DNA of 64,000 nucleotides, taken from Allosphingosinicella vermicomposti (GTDB lineage: Bacteria; Pseudomonadota; Alphaproteobacteria; Sphingomonadales; Sphingomonadaceae). The notes under the pieces are model-generated. The model did not search any database. It saw nothing but the letters and a program-made list of their open reading frames with translations, and was not told where the DNA came from. Position numbers and translations under genes: made by a program. Of this stretch, positions 17,311-24,791 are shown one piece after another. The stretch is from assembly GCF_003012815.1 (NCBI RefSeq), contig NZ_PXYJ01000001.1, positions 124,001 to 188,000 on the forward strand, written 5' to 3'. Position 1 is the first letter of the stretch, and every line of letters begins with the position of its first letter.

Positions 17311-17390
17311 CGTCATTCCGGCGAAAGCCGGAATCCCGTGGAGAAGGGTGCCCTTTTCGTCATGAGACCCCGGCTTTCGCCGGGGTGACG
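17311..17390. repeat. Intergenic palindromic repeat (CGTCATTCCGGCGAAAGCCGG type)
   Basis: The left part CGTCATTCCGGCGAAAGC and the right part GCTTTCGCCGGGGTGACG are imperfect inverted arms ending in the CGTCA/TGACG termini common to such elements. Each arm also forms its own small hairpin (CCGGCGAAAGCCGG and CCCCGGCTTTCGCCGGGG). It lies just upstream of the ARG boxes. Confidence 0.65.
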
Positions 17391-17473
17391 GAGGTGGCGG
17401 CGGGGTGAAGGGGGGGCGACGAAGGGGTGACGAGCGGAGTAAGGGGCGGAGCGTGAGGGCTCCGCCCCGCATC

Positions 17474-18085
17474 TTATTTCAGGTTGAATTCGCCGCTAAT
17501 GAGCAGCTTTACGTCCGACCCTAGCGCCGGGGCGTAGGTGTTCATGCCGAACTGAGTGCGGTCGATCGTGCCTTCGGCGGAGAAGCCGGCGGTGTAGATC
17601 TTGGTCATCGGGCCGTCGGCGGCCTTGTTGAGCGTGACGGCCAGCGTGACGGGTTTCGTCACGCCGTGAAGGTTGAGGTCGCCGGTGACGGTCGCGGTGG
17701 TGGGGCCGGTGCGCTCGACCTTGGTCGAGGTGAAGGTCGCCTTCGGAAATTTTTCGACGTCGAAGAAATCGGCCTTTTTAAGGTGCCCGTCGAGCGCATC
17801 GTCATGCGTATCGACCGAATCCACGTCGATGGTGACGTTCAACTTGCTGTTTTCCGGATTGGCGCCATCCAGCGTCAGCTGCGCGTCGAAATCTGTGAAT
17901 TCGCCATAATAGGTCGAAAAGCCCATGTGGGAGACGCCCCACACGATCTTCACATGACTCTTGTCGAGCGCGTAACTGCCGCTCTTTACCGCTTCCGCCG
18001 CCGGAGCGGGCGCCGCCTGCTGGGTGGCGTGGGCGGTGGCGATGGTGGCCGTGACGAGGGAAGCGGCAATCAGATATTTGCGCAT
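17474..18085 (-). CDS. YceI-family periplasmic lipid-binding-like protein
   Basis: A 203-residue protein with signal peptide MRKYLIAASLVTATIATAHA. The start is set by CTGGAGAC upstream. The mature part has the YceI pattern: SYALDKSHVKIVWGVSHMGF, FTDFDAQLTLD, DVDSVDTHDDALDGHLKKAD, FFDVEKFPKATFTSTKVE, NLHGVTKPVTLAV and a terminal GSDVKLLISGEF. YceI proteins form a lipocalin-like barrel that binds polyprenoid lipids in the periplasm. The physiological ligand is not known. A single-gene unit with a palindromic repeat downstream. Confidence 0.9.
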   Translation of the reverse strand: MRKYLIAASLVTATIATAHATQQAAPAPAAEAVKSGSYALDKSHVKIVWGVSHMGFSTYYGEFTDFDAQLTLDGANPENSKLNVTIDVDSVDTHDDALDGHLKKADFFDVEKFPKATFTSTKVERTGPTTATVTGDLNLHGVTKPVTLAVTLNKAADGPMTKIYTAGFSAEGTIDRTQFGMNTYAPALGSDVKLLISGEFNLK

Positions 18086-18234
18086 GAATGTCTCCAGGGG
18101 TGATGGATGATGCCGGACGTAAAGGGTCGCGCGGTTTTGCGAAAGACTATTCACATGCATTAATCCGTTGCGGATTGCGCAACGCTGGCCGGCAGCCGTT
18201 CGGGTGTGGGTGTTGGGACTTGTGTTGGCTGGAA

Positions 18235-18366
18235 CGTCCTTCGACAGGCTCCGGACTAGCGGGTGGTGTGCGGGGTGCGGAGCTACCAAGTCATAGGCCC
18301 GTTCCAAGCTGCCCAACCCTTACAGCCCCCGCCCGCAACCGTTAGTCCTGAGCTGGTCGAAGGACG
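18235..18366. repeat. Inverted pair of CCTTCGACAGGCTCAGGACTAG repeats
   Basis: A copy at 18235-18263 (CGTCCTTCGACAGGCTCCGG onward) faces an inverted copy at 18341-18366. The same core recurs near 21550-21704 and 24792-24864. The 440-base gap between the YceI gene and 18526 holds this pair and nothing else I can support as a gene. Confidence 0.65.
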
Positions 18367-18525
18367 GTTCCAGCTTGCGCCGCGCTTCGACGGTCCAGAC
18401 CCAGCGGATGAATGAGGCAGGTTGAACGTGATGAGGCGTTCGCCGACATTGCCGATGTTGCGCGACACGTGAGCGATGCGCCCAATTCCGTTTCCACGCG
18501 TTATGCATCCGAAAGGAGAACAGCC

Positions 18526-18708
18526 ATGGAAGGCAGGAACGGCCAGCTCGTTGACGAGGACGTTATGGAAACCGCCTCCGTCGCACCGCCCGAACCCCGC
18601 AAAGAGGAAAATGGTCAGAAGGAGCGCCAGCAGGGGCAGGGCGACTCAGGACATTCCGATCGGGATCAAAACCAGGCAGAGCCCATTATCCGACCATCGC
18701 CAGACTGA
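18526..18708 (+). CDS. Small hydrophilic protein, probably disordered
   Basis: ATG 18526 follows GAAAGGAGAACAGCC, a strong Shine-Dalgarno with good spacing, and gives a 60-residue acidic/polar peptide (MEGRNGQLVDEDVMETASV, then Glu/Lys/Gln/Asp-rich). It has no hydrophobic segment and no family I know. An upstream in-frame ATG at 18412 lacks a ribosome site. The composition resembles other small stress-associated disordered proteins of this window, but I see no EcfG promoter here. Confidence 0.5.
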   Translation: MEGRNGQLVDEDVMETASVAPPEPRKEENGQKERQQGQGDSGHSDRDQNQAEPIIRPSPD

Positions 18709-18976
18709 CGCCTACCGGCGCGAACCCCAAAAAACTGTGGAAAACTTCATGACGTGGAAGGGGCCGCAAACCTCTTCTACGCCGCACGCATGGCCGGTTT
18801 TCCGCATTTCCATGTGCCTGGCACTGGGTAATTTCACCTTGTTTCGCAGGCGATTTAATCATTGCGTGTTAAGGCTTTGCATGATTCACTCGTCCTTGGG
18901 AGCGGGGAAGATCAAATTCATGTCCGGGAAAGCCGGGCGGAACCATGATCTTTCCAAGGGCAAGAGGAGTGGGGTC

Positions 18977-19525
18977 ATGAGTACACAGGTGAAGCCGGCG
19001 GACGGCACGCTCGCGCTGGTCGAGATGAAGGAGTTCGCAACATTTCCGGCCGCGACGCAGCGCTATATCCGCCGCTCGCTGGACGTGGGGCTTAATCGTC
19101 GCGACGCGCTGAAGCGCTGGTCGCGCAATGCCAACGAAGCGGCGAGCATCCGCGCGCAGGAGCATGTCTATCGGCGCCTCGACCATATCCGCGATCATGT
19201 GCCAGACGATAGTGGCCTCGATGCGATGGAGCCGATGATGGGCCCGCTCATCACCGCGACGGCGTTCGATCTGGGTGAGGGGAAGCTCAGTGATTTCGCG
19301 TCCTACCGTTTTCTGTACGAGCGGTTGATCGGCGCGGCGGTGCGGCCGTGGCTACCCGCGGCTTTCTGTTCGGCGGCTGCACTTCCGCACCTTCACCCCG
19401 ACCGGAGGCGCCTCCTCCTCCAGTCGATCAGCGAAGCGGCGGCGACGGCGCCGGGCTGGTCGAACCGGGAAGCGGTATTCTTCCCCGAATGGGTGGAAAA
19501 GGTCGATCTGACCGTCGCCGGATAG
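18977..19525 (+). CDS. Hypothetical cytosolic protein (182 aa)
   Basis: ATG 18977 is preceded by AGAGGAGTGGGG. The protein is rich in charged helices (YIRRSLDVGLNRRDALKRW, QEHVYRRLDHIRDHV) and shows no signal peptide or membrane helix. No family is recognised. The same frame is open for 500 bases upstream, but that part shows no coding character and no start with a ribosome site. The 268-base gap before it has no gene that I can see. Confidence 0.6.
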   Translation: MSTQVKPADGTLALVEMKEFATFPAATQRYIRRSLDVGLNRRDALKRWSRNANEAASIRAQEHVYRRLDHIRDHVPDDSGLDAMEPMMGPLITATAFDLGEGKLSDFASYRFLYERLIGAAVRPWLPAAFCSAAALPHLHPDRRRLLLQSISEAAATAPGWSNREAVFFPEWVEKVDLTVAG

Positions 19526-19541
19526 GCGTTAACCGATATGG

Positions 19542-19582
19542 ATGTTGCATGAACCGGACGTAGTTTTGGGTTCATGCAACAT
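19542..19582. repeat. Perfect 14-bp inverted repeat (operator or hairpin)
   Basis: ATGTTGCATGAACC (19542-19555) and GGTTCATGCAACAT (19569-19582) are exact inverted copies with a 13-base spacer. No T tract follows on either strand, so a plain terminator is not well supported; a regulator site or a transcript hairpin is possible. Confidence 0.55.
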
Positions 19583-19646
19583 CGGGCATCATCTCCGTGT
19601 TTCTAGTCCCGTCCGCCCCGTGCGGGCGAGTTTTCGGGAGAGTGTG

Positions 19647-19988
19647 ATGCGTAAATTGATATTGGCCGCGGTCGCCGCCGCGATGATGCCGGTGGCGCCA
19701 GCCTTGGCGGATAGCCCCCGCTCCGATTATCGCGACTATCGCCGCGACGTTCGCGAGGCCCAGCGCGACTATTATCGCGACGTGCGCCGTGCCGACAGCC
19801 GCCGCGATGTACGGGAAGCCCGCCGCGATTATCGACGCGACATGCGCGAGGCGCGCCGCGACTATCGCCGCGACTATCGCCGCGATACGCGCGACTGGCG
19901 ACGTGACCACCGCCGGTGGAACAACAATGGCTGGACCGATTACAACAATCGCTATTGGGACGGCTATCGCTGGCGTTACCGGCGCTGA
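19647..19988 (+). CDS. Exported Arg/Asp/Tyr repeat protein (RcnB-like N-terminal part)
   Basis: A 113-residue protein with signal peptide MRKLILAAVAAAMMPVAPALA. The mature part is built from degenerate RRDYRRD/VREARRD units, a highly charged helical array, and ends WRYRR. Similar arrays precede the C-terminal domain of RcnB-family periplasmic proteins, but the Trp/Tyr-rich RcnB domain is reduced here to WNNNGWTDYNNRYWDGYRW. It may be a truncated relative or a separate repeat protein. GGGAGAGTGTG provides the ribosome site. Confidence 0.65.
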   Translation: MRKLILAAVAAAMMPVAPALADSPRSDYRDYRRDVREAQRDYYRDVRRADSRRDVREARRDYRRDMREARRDYRRDYRRDTRDWRRDHRRWNNNGWTDYNNRYWDGYRWRYRR

Positions 19989-20064
19989 GGCCCTTCACTT
20001 CTATTGACCTTGTAACGGCGCCCCTCCATCCTGTTACTAATGTAGCGGGGCGGAGGGGCTTTCC

Positions 20065-20991
20065 ATGAATAATCGACTTTGCAGAATTTCAGCGGTGGTT
20101 TTGCTGACCATTTTCGGGACTCAGCCAGCTCCAGCAAATGCGTCTCAACCGGCGGAAAGCCAAGAATTGCCGTCCAGCGTGATCCGGAATTCGGTGGGTT
20201 TCATTCAAGGCTATATCGGATCGAGCGGACCTCATTGGTTTTTGGTCGATACGGGCGCTAACCGTTCGGCGTTCGACACGTCCATTTCCCAGGCGCTCGC
20301 TCTTCCCGCTGGGGCATCGACAAAGGTGGAGGGATCGGCAGGAACCATCGAAGCGTCATCCGTAGACGTGGCCGAGGCCCATATAGGCGGCATCACGGTG
20401 CATAACCTCAAGCCGACCACATACGATCTGTCGGGGTCTCTGGCGCCGGACGGGCATCGGATCGCCGGAATCCTCGGCTATGACGCGTTGAAGGACCATG
20501 CAATCCTGTTCGACCGGACGAGGGGTGTCGTGCGCATCGCGGCGAAGGCGAACTTGCTTGCCGATCTCTCAAAGGCCGAGATCGTGCCTTTCGAGCTCGA
20601 CAACAATATTCCGAGCATTGTCGCTGCCATCGACAGCGAGGCTGTCAAATTACGGCTGGATACCGGCGCCTCCATAGGTGATGGGCCGACAAGTTTCGTG
20701 AATGTCACAGAAGCATTTTACGAGAGGTTGAAGGCGTCGAATGGGAAGCTCGAGCCTTACACGCATTTCACGGCGAGCGGTGCCGGTGGCGAAATAAGGA
20801 TTCCCGTGGTCAAGGCTTCCTCGTTTCGGGTCGGGCAGCTTGAAATCCGTGAACCCCATCTGATCGTACAGCCCAGAACCGGCTATTTCGCCCGGCCCGA
20901 CGCAATCGGCTTTCTTGGCGCTTACGCCTTTCAGAGCCGATCAGCCTTTATCGTCGATTATCCGGGGAAGCGCCTTATCCTGCTACCCTGA
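20065..20991 (+). CDS. Exported retropepsin-like aspartic protease
   Basis: A 308-residue protein with a signal peptide (cleavage near ANA-SQ) and two aspartyl-protease-like half domains. The first has FLVDTGANRSAFD with a later IAGILGYDAL; the second has LRLDTGASIGDG with IGFLGAY. Each half thus holds a DTG catalytic triplet and the paired hydrophobic-hydrophobic-Gly flap element, so the two halves could form a pseudo-dimeric active site in one chain. GGAGGGG precedes the ATG. The substrate is unknown; the periplasm is the expected location. Confidence 0.8.
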   Translation: MNNRLCRISAVVLLTIFGTQPAPANASQPAESQELPSSVIRNSVGFIQGYIGSSGPHWFLVDTGANRSAFDTSISQALALPAGASTKVEGSAGTIEASSVDVAEAHIGGITVHNLKPTTYDLSGSLAPDGHRIAGILGYDALKDHAILFDRTRGVVRIAAKANLLADLSKAEIVPFELDNNIPSIVAAIDSEAVKLRLDTGASIGDGPTSFVNVTEAFYERLKASNGKLEPYTHFTASGAGGEIRIPVVKASSFRVGQLEIREPHLIVQPRTGYFARPDAIGFLGAYAFQSRSAFIVDYPGKRLILLP

Positions 20992-20995
20992 TCGG

Positions 20996-21472
20996 TCAAT
21001 CGTGCCGGGGCTTCCCTTTCAGGACGAATTGTTCGTTGACGCGCACGTGGCGCGTGGCGACCGTCACTTCGGCGAGGAAGAGGAGGAGGCCGAGGGTGAG
21101 GCTGATCATCGCCGCGATGAACAGCAATGAGACGGGGATCGCGAAATTGATCGTGACGAGATCGGCCACGAACAACACGACCACCACCAGACAGATGAGC
21201 AAGGCGGCCGCAGTGCAGAGGCCGATCGCCCAATGGGTGTAGGCCATGCGCCGGTCGAGCACGGCGAGGGCGCGGATATCGGCCGCGCGCAATTCGCCCG
21301 TCTCCTCCGGCACGCGCGCCTCGATCCGCCGCGCATGATCGACGACGCGGGCAAGGCGATGGGCAAGCACGTTCAGGATGCTGCCGATCCCGGCGAGCAG
21401 GAAAACCGGTGCCACGGCGAGCTGGATGATATGCGCGATCTGCGAGATGTTGGCGTCGATAACGTCGGTCAT
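20996..21472 (-). CDS. DUF2721-family membrane protein
   Basis: A 158-residue protein with an N-terminal hydrophobic helix (IQLAVAPVFLLAGIGSIL), a conserved cytosolic stretch NVLAHRLARVVDHARRIEA, and two further membrane helices (IGLCTAAALLICLVVVVLF and IPVSLLFIAAMISLTLGL). This order is the DUF2721 family, whose function is unknown. It converges with the protease gene, with a four-base gap. Confidence 0.82.
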   Translation of the reverse strand: MTDVIDANISQIAHIIQLAVAPVFLLAGIGSILNVLAHRLARVVDHARRIEARVPEETGELRAADIRALAVLDRRMAYTHWAIGLCTAAALLICLVVVVLFVADLVTINFAIPVSLLFIAAMISLTLGLLLFLAEVTVATRHVRVNEQFVLKGKPRHD

Positions 21473-21549
21473 TAGGCGCGACCATGCGGGGCCGTCACGG
21501 GGGCGTCAATCTGTGTTCTTGCTTTTCGCGGCTGGTGGGGTGGACCGGG

Positions 21550-21704
21550 CTTCGACAGGCTCAGCCCTGGCGGGGTTGGGGTAGGCTGTATTTCCCCACG
21601 GACTGGTGGGGGTGAACCGGCCTCGACAAGCTCAGCCCTTGCGGGTGGAGTCATCGGCTTCCCCTTATCCACGCCGCCGCTAGTCCTGAGCTTGTCGAAG
21701 GACG
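21550..21704. repeat. Cluster of three CTTCGACAGGCTCAG repeats
   Basis: Copies at about 21550-21575 and 21621-21646 run in one orientation and an inverted copy lies at 21677-21704. They share the core of the elements near 18235 and 24792. The gap from 21473 to 21734 holds nothing else I can support. Confidence 0.6.
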
Positions 21705-21734
21705 ATCCAGTACGCACCGCACCTGCGGCGGCGA

Positions 21735-21929
21735 TCAGCCTCCGTTGGTGGTCGTGATCTCGACATCCACTTTTTCGGGCGTATCCGCGCCGGCGAAGAT
21801 ACTGTCGCGGAACAGGAAGAGTGCGAGGAGAACGAGCAGGACAAGCACGATCAGGGCGATCGTGCCGCCGCCTCCGCCGCTGCGCGTTTCGACCACGGTG
21901 ACATTTTCCTCGCGGGGGCGTTCGTCCAT
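21735..21929 (-). CDS. Small single-pass membrane protein under a stress promoter
   Basis: ATG 21929 follows GGGAGATTGACG and gives 64 residues: a polar N-terminus, a Gly run (SGGGGG), one strong membrane helix (IALIVLVLLVLLALFLF) and an acidic/Thr C-terminus. An upstream in-frame ATG at 21998 lacks a ribosome site and would include the promoter. The EcfG-type promoter at 21963-21988 makes general-stress expression likely. The function is unknown. Confidence 0.65.
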   Translation of the reverse strand: MDERPREENVTVVETRSGGGGGTIALIVLVLLVLLALFLFRDSIFAGADTPEKVDVEITTTNGG

Positions 21930-21962
21930 CGTCAATCTCCCTGATGATTGTGATGGCGGAAC

Positions 21963-21988
21963 GAACGTCTGCATTGCGCGCCGGTTCC
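21963..21988 (-). promoter_or_regulatory. EcfG-type general-stress promoter
   Basis: On the minus strand GGAAC (21988-21984) is followed after 16 bases by CGTTC (21967-21963), matching the EcfG consensus. It lies about 35 bases before the start of the small membrane protein gene at 21929. Confidence 0.65.
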
Positions 21989-22013
21989 CGAGCACCACCT
22001 CTTCCAGACAAGC

Positions 22014-22045
22014 GAAAGGGCCGCCAGACCTCAGCCTGACGACCC
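22014..22045 (-). terminator. Rho-independent-like terminator of a small transcript
   Basis: On the minus strand GGGTCGTCAGGC and GTCTGGCGGCCC form a 12-bp stem (three G-U pairs) with a TGAG loop, followed by TTTC. It closes the small unit that begins near 22187. Confidence 0.55.
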
Positions 22046-22100
22046 TTCCAACATGGTCAGCGGCCGGAGAGGCTCCAGCCCGGGAGAATGAAAGAAGGCC

Positions 22101-22157
22101 TTAAGCCTCCGTCTCCCGAACGAACCGAACCGACCTCTTAGCTGAACCATGAGACAT
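22101..22157 (-). CDS. 18-residue small ORF with a 14-nt perfect Shine-Dalgarno
   Basis: ATG 22157 opens an 18-codon frame (MSHGSAKRSVRFVRETEA) ending in TAA at 22101. AAAGGAGGTGATCC (22172-22159) lies one base upstream and is complementary to the whole 3' tail of 16S rRNA. The core GGAGG is seven bases from the ATG, the ideal spacing. The peptide is basic in the middle. Downstream on the same strand follow an 8-bp hairpin at 22080-22062 and a terminator at 22045-22014. It could be a true microprotein, a leader peptide, or part of a regulatory RNA that binds ribosomes. There is no homologue I can name. Confidence 0.5.
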   Translation of the reverse strand: MSHGSAKRSVRFVRETEA

Positions 22158-22192
22158 CGGATCACCTCCTTTCGCTCGTTGAAGATGAGACG

Positions 22193-22221
22193 AATATGAT
22201 TCGGGTCGAGTCGCCGATCAA
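22193..22221 (-). promoter_or_regulatory. Candidate housekeeping promoter of the small transcript
   Basis: On the minus strand TTGATC (22221-22216) and CATATT (22198-22193) are separated by exactly 17 bases. The predicted start near 22187 leaves a short leader before the perfect Shine-Dalgarno. Confidence 0.45.
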
Positions 22222-22326
22222 GACTTGTTCGAAACTAAATTCCCGATAAGATTCATCGCTTCGCGCCAAATCCGGACCGCCATGCCGGTCAGGCTCCACA
22301 TGCCGCGCGGCGCGATGGCGCTCCCT

Positions 22327-22866
22327 TCATCTTCGGCAGTCTTCGACCGTCCGGGCGACTTCGGGCCAGGCCGGGAGGATCAGCATCGGCAGGCCCGCCG
22401 CTTCCACCGAAAAGCGCCCGCGGCTGAACGCCATGCTGTCGAGCAGGGGATCCTGCGCGGCGAGCGAGGCCGCCGTGCGGGGCATCGGATCCTGCGCCAC
22501 GGTCGCGGGCAGGCTGCGCACGGTGAAGGATGTGCGGATGGCGAGGGCGGGCGAGGTTGCCGCCCCCTCCCGTTCCAATGCGATCCGGCCGCTGGCCTTG
22601 TCGCAGCGCACCGTGAACTGCCCCTCGCTCGCGGGCACGCCGAACATGGCGGCGGATGTCGCGCCCTGATCGCGGTAGAACCATGTGCCCGGCGTCAATG
22701 GAATGTCCGCCCAATTTTGCGGCGCGGCGGGTGGCGGCGCCGGTGCGGGCGGGGGGGGCGGGACAGGGGGCGGCGCCGGCCGTGGGGCAGGGGCTTCGGG
22801 CTTTGGAACACAGGCTGCGGCGGCGAGGGCGGCGCCGGTGAGCAGCAGATGACGCGACAGGTTCAT
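22327..22866 (-). CDS. Putative lipoprotein with proline-rich linker
   Basis: ATG 22866 follows GGGAGAAG and gives 179 residues. The signal MNLSRHLLLTGAALAAAAC has a lipobox ending at Cys19, and a proline/alanine-rich linker (about residues 21-50) leads to a globular domain. That domain begins WADIPLTPGTWFYRDQG, contains TVRCDKASGRIALERE and ends with VEDCRR. The domain is common in sphingomonads as an uncharacterised exported protein. The two Cys of the domain may form a disulfide. No function is assigned. Confidence 0.7.
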   Translation of the reverse strand: MNLSRHLLLTGAALAAAACVPKPEAPAPRPAPPPVPPPPPAPAPPPAAPQNWADIPLTPGTWFYRDQGATSAAMFGVPASEGQFTVRCDKASGRIALEREGAATSPALAIRTSFTVRSLPATVAQDPMPRTAASLAAQDPLLDSMAFSRGRFSVEAAGLPMLILPAWPEVARTVEDCRR

Positions 22867-22985
22867 AACTTCTCCCTTTGACGGTTGCACGGGGCTTGGC
22901 GCGCGTGACGAACCGGTTAATGGTGCGGGTCTTAAACCACAAACGGCCGATGGACGAGGCCGTGCCATGATCTTTGGAGCCGATG

Positions 22986-23306
22986 ATGCGCCGAGCCCGG
23001 TCGATTGCCTATCTTGTGCCCTTCGCGCTGATCGCATCCTGCGCCCAGCCGTTCGAAGGCCGCGTTGCGACGCGGCTGTCGGAAGCGGGCCTGTCGCGGC
23101 CGATGGCGGAGTGCATGGCGGAACGCTGGACGGACCGGCTGACCGTGTTTCAGCTGAACAAGATTTCGAACCTTGCCGACGATCTAAAAGGCGACAAGCG
23201 CCGCCTGACCGTGGCGCGCTTCATCGACCGCGTGCGAGCGGTGAACGATACCGAGATTTTCGAAGTCGTATCGGCCTCGACCGTGGCGTGCGCGCTCAAG
23301 GCTTGA
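22986..23306 (+). CDS. Small putative lipoprotein
   Basis: The start ATG 22986 has GGAG six bases upstream; an ATG three bases earlier is also possible. The 106-residue product begins MRRARSIAYLVPFALIASCA, a signal with lipobox (LIASC). The mature part is a helical, charged domain with two more Cys (AECMAERW and TVACALK) at its ends that could bridge. It is divergent from the neighbouring lipoprotein gene. The family is not recognised. Confidence 0.62.
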   Translation: MRRARSIAYLVPFALIASCAQPFEGRVATRLSEAGLSRPMAECMAERWTDRLTVFQLNKISNLADDLKGDKRRLTVARFIDRVRAVNDTEIFEVVSASTVACALKA

Positions 23307-23316
23307 ACGCCAAACC

Positions 23317-23412
23317 TCAACGCGCGTTGCGGACGGCCCACATGAGCATGCGCCCGAACAGGGGCCAGCCCCCGCGGGACAATGATCCGGATCGTGGTGC
23401 GATACTAGCCAT
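23317..23412 (-). CDS. 31-residue small ORF with good ribosome site
   Basis: ATG 23412 follows GAGGAG at seven bases and opens a 31-residue frame (MASIAPRSGSLSRGGWPLFG, then a short hydrophobic/basic tail) ending in TGA at 23317. It is small and unsupported by homology. The ribosome site is the main argument for it. Confidence 0.35.
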   Translation of the reverse strand: MASIAPRSGSLSRGGWPLFGRMLMWAVRNAR

Positions 23413-23486
23413 CGTTCATCTCCTCGCACCCAGCCGTAGAGGACGGCGGTTGCGGTTCGATGACAAAGGGTAAGACCCGATAAGCC

Positions 23487-23618
23487 TTAGACGCGATCCT
23501 TGCGGCGGCGGGCGATCGCCTGCCGCTTATTGTACTGGTGCCGCGAAAAAAGCTCGTAAGCGGCAAAAGGTGCCGCCACGGCGAGCGCCGCGAGACCGAA
23601 AAGCGCAAATTCTGTCAT
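23487..23618 (-). CDS. 43-residue small membrane protein
   Basis: A short frame from ATG 23618 to TAA at 23487. It encodes one N-terminal membrane helix (MTEFALFGLAALAVA onward) followed by YELFSRHQYNKRQ and a strongly basic tail (AIARRRKDRV), a plausible N-out/C-in anchor. The ribosome site is weak (GGGG). The helix-plus-basic-tail design looks like a real small membrane protein rather than chance. Confidence 0.5.
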   Translation of the reverse strand: MTEFALFGLAALAVAAPFAAYELFSRHQYNKRQAIARRRKDRV

Positions 23619-23673
23619 GGCCGCGCCCCTACTTTTTGCCGGCGAAAAGTTCAACCCCGCAATCGACTAAACC

Positions 23674-24291
23674 CTAGATCGGGACGACGTGCCTATGATG
23701 CCAGCTGAGGATCGCCGCCGCGCCGCGATGCGGGCGCCAAGGTTCGGCAAGATTACGCACCGCTTTTTCCGTGGGCTTTTCGGGAAGGCCGAGGATGCGG
23801 CCAATCTCGATCTGGACGGCCAAGTCGCCAGCGGGCCACATGTCGGTGCGTCCCTCCGCGAACAGCAGATAGATTTCCGCCGACCAGCGGCCAATGCCTT
23901 TGACCTTTACGAGCTTGGCGATTGCCTCCTCATCGTCGGCGGGCAGGTTGAGGAGGTCGAGGCGACCCGAAAGCACCTCGTCGGCCAGGCTATGCGCGTA
24001 AAGTGCCTTCATCCGGGACAAGCCCGCGCCGCGAAGCGTCTCCTCGCTCGCAGCGGCGACACGCGCGGGATCGTCGGCACCGCCGACCGCGGCGTCGAGC
24101 TTGTTCCAGATCGCGGCGGCTGCCTTGATGCTGACCTGCTGCCCGACAATCGCTCGCAGCAATGTCACATAGCCGGGGGCACTGATCCGGGGTTCGGGAT
24201 AGCCGATAGACGCGATGACTCGCCCAAAGGCGGGCTCGATCCCCGCCAGCGCATCCAGCGATTCCTTCAATCGTTCCGCAGAAATCCCCAC
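23674..24291 (-). CDS. DNA-3-methyladenine glycosylase II (AlkA-type)
   Basis: A 205-residue HhH-GPD DNA glycosylase that removes alkylated bases. GQQVSIKAAAAIWNKL is the conserved helix, LVKVKGIGRWSAEIYLL the helix-hairpin-helix, and DMWPAGDLAVQ carries the catalytic Asp. The N-terminal TBP-like domain of E. coli AlkA is missing, so it resembles the shorter AlkA forms common in alphaproteobacteria. It is divergent from the ferredoxin gene. Exact substrate range is not predictable. Confidence 0.88.
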   Translation of the reverse strand: MGISAERLKESLDALAGIEPAFGRVIASIGYPEPRISAPGYVTLLRAIVGQQVSIKAAAAIWNKLDAAVGGADDPARVAAASEETLRGAGLSRMKALYAHSLADEVLSGRLDLLNLPADDEEAIAKLVKVKGIGRWSAEIYLLFAEGRTDMWPAGDLAVQIEIGRILGLPEKPTEKAVRNLAEPWRPHRGAAAILSWHHRHVVPI

Positions 24292-24378
24292 TGACCTCGC
24301 CTCGCTTGATTTGACCGGGCCCGCCTAGCATAGACGCGCCGGGATGCGCTCCCGTTTCTTGCGCTAAAAGGACAACGG

Positions 24379-24696
24379 ATGCCGAAACTCACCATCGTTA
24401 CCCGTGACGGATCGGAACATGTCGTCGAAGGGCGAGCGGGTTACAATGTCATGGAAGTGATCCGCGAGGCGGGTATCGACGAGCTTCTTGCCCTGTGCGG
24501 CGGCTGCTGTTCGTGCGCGACCTGCCATGTTCAGGTTGATCCGGACTGGGCCGACAAATTGCCCGCGCGGAGCGGCGATGAGGAGGATCTCCTCGACAGT
24601 TCGGATCATAAGGGACCGACGAGCCGGCTGTCGTGCCAGCTGATCTTCGGCCCGGAGCTCGACGGCCTGCGGGTCACCATTGCTCCGGAGGATTGA
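24379..24696 (+). CDS. [2Fe-2S] ferredoxin, adrenodoxin type
   Basis: A 105-residue ferredoxin. The cluster ligands lie in [12 protein letters not shown] (pattern C-x5-C-x2-C), with the fourth Cys in [10 protein letters not shown]. One extra Cys lies inside the cluster loop (GGCCSC), a small departure from the usual GG.C.C. AAGGACAACGG precedes the ATG. It carries single electrons to monooxygenases or related enzymes; the FprA-like reductase at 7820-9130 is a conceivable partner but is not linked. Confidence 0.88.
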   Translation: MPKLTIVTRDGSEHVVEGRAGYNVMEVIREAGIDELLALCGGCCSCATCHVQVDPDWADKLPARSGDEEDLLDSSDHKGPTSRLSCQLIFGPELDGLRVTIAPED

Positions 24697-24791
24697 GGCC
24701 AGGTGAATTGTCCGGCAAGGGCCGGATTGAGCGGCCAACGCAGGCAGGCCGGCCCGGGCAGCTTGCGCTTTAACGCTCAGTCATTTCCACC

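Noticed and set aside
22159-22172. GGATCACCTCCTTT resembling the 3' end of 16S rRNA
   Set aside because: No rRNA sequence lies upstream on the plus strand; on the minus strand it is a perfectly placed Shine-Dalgarno before an ATG.
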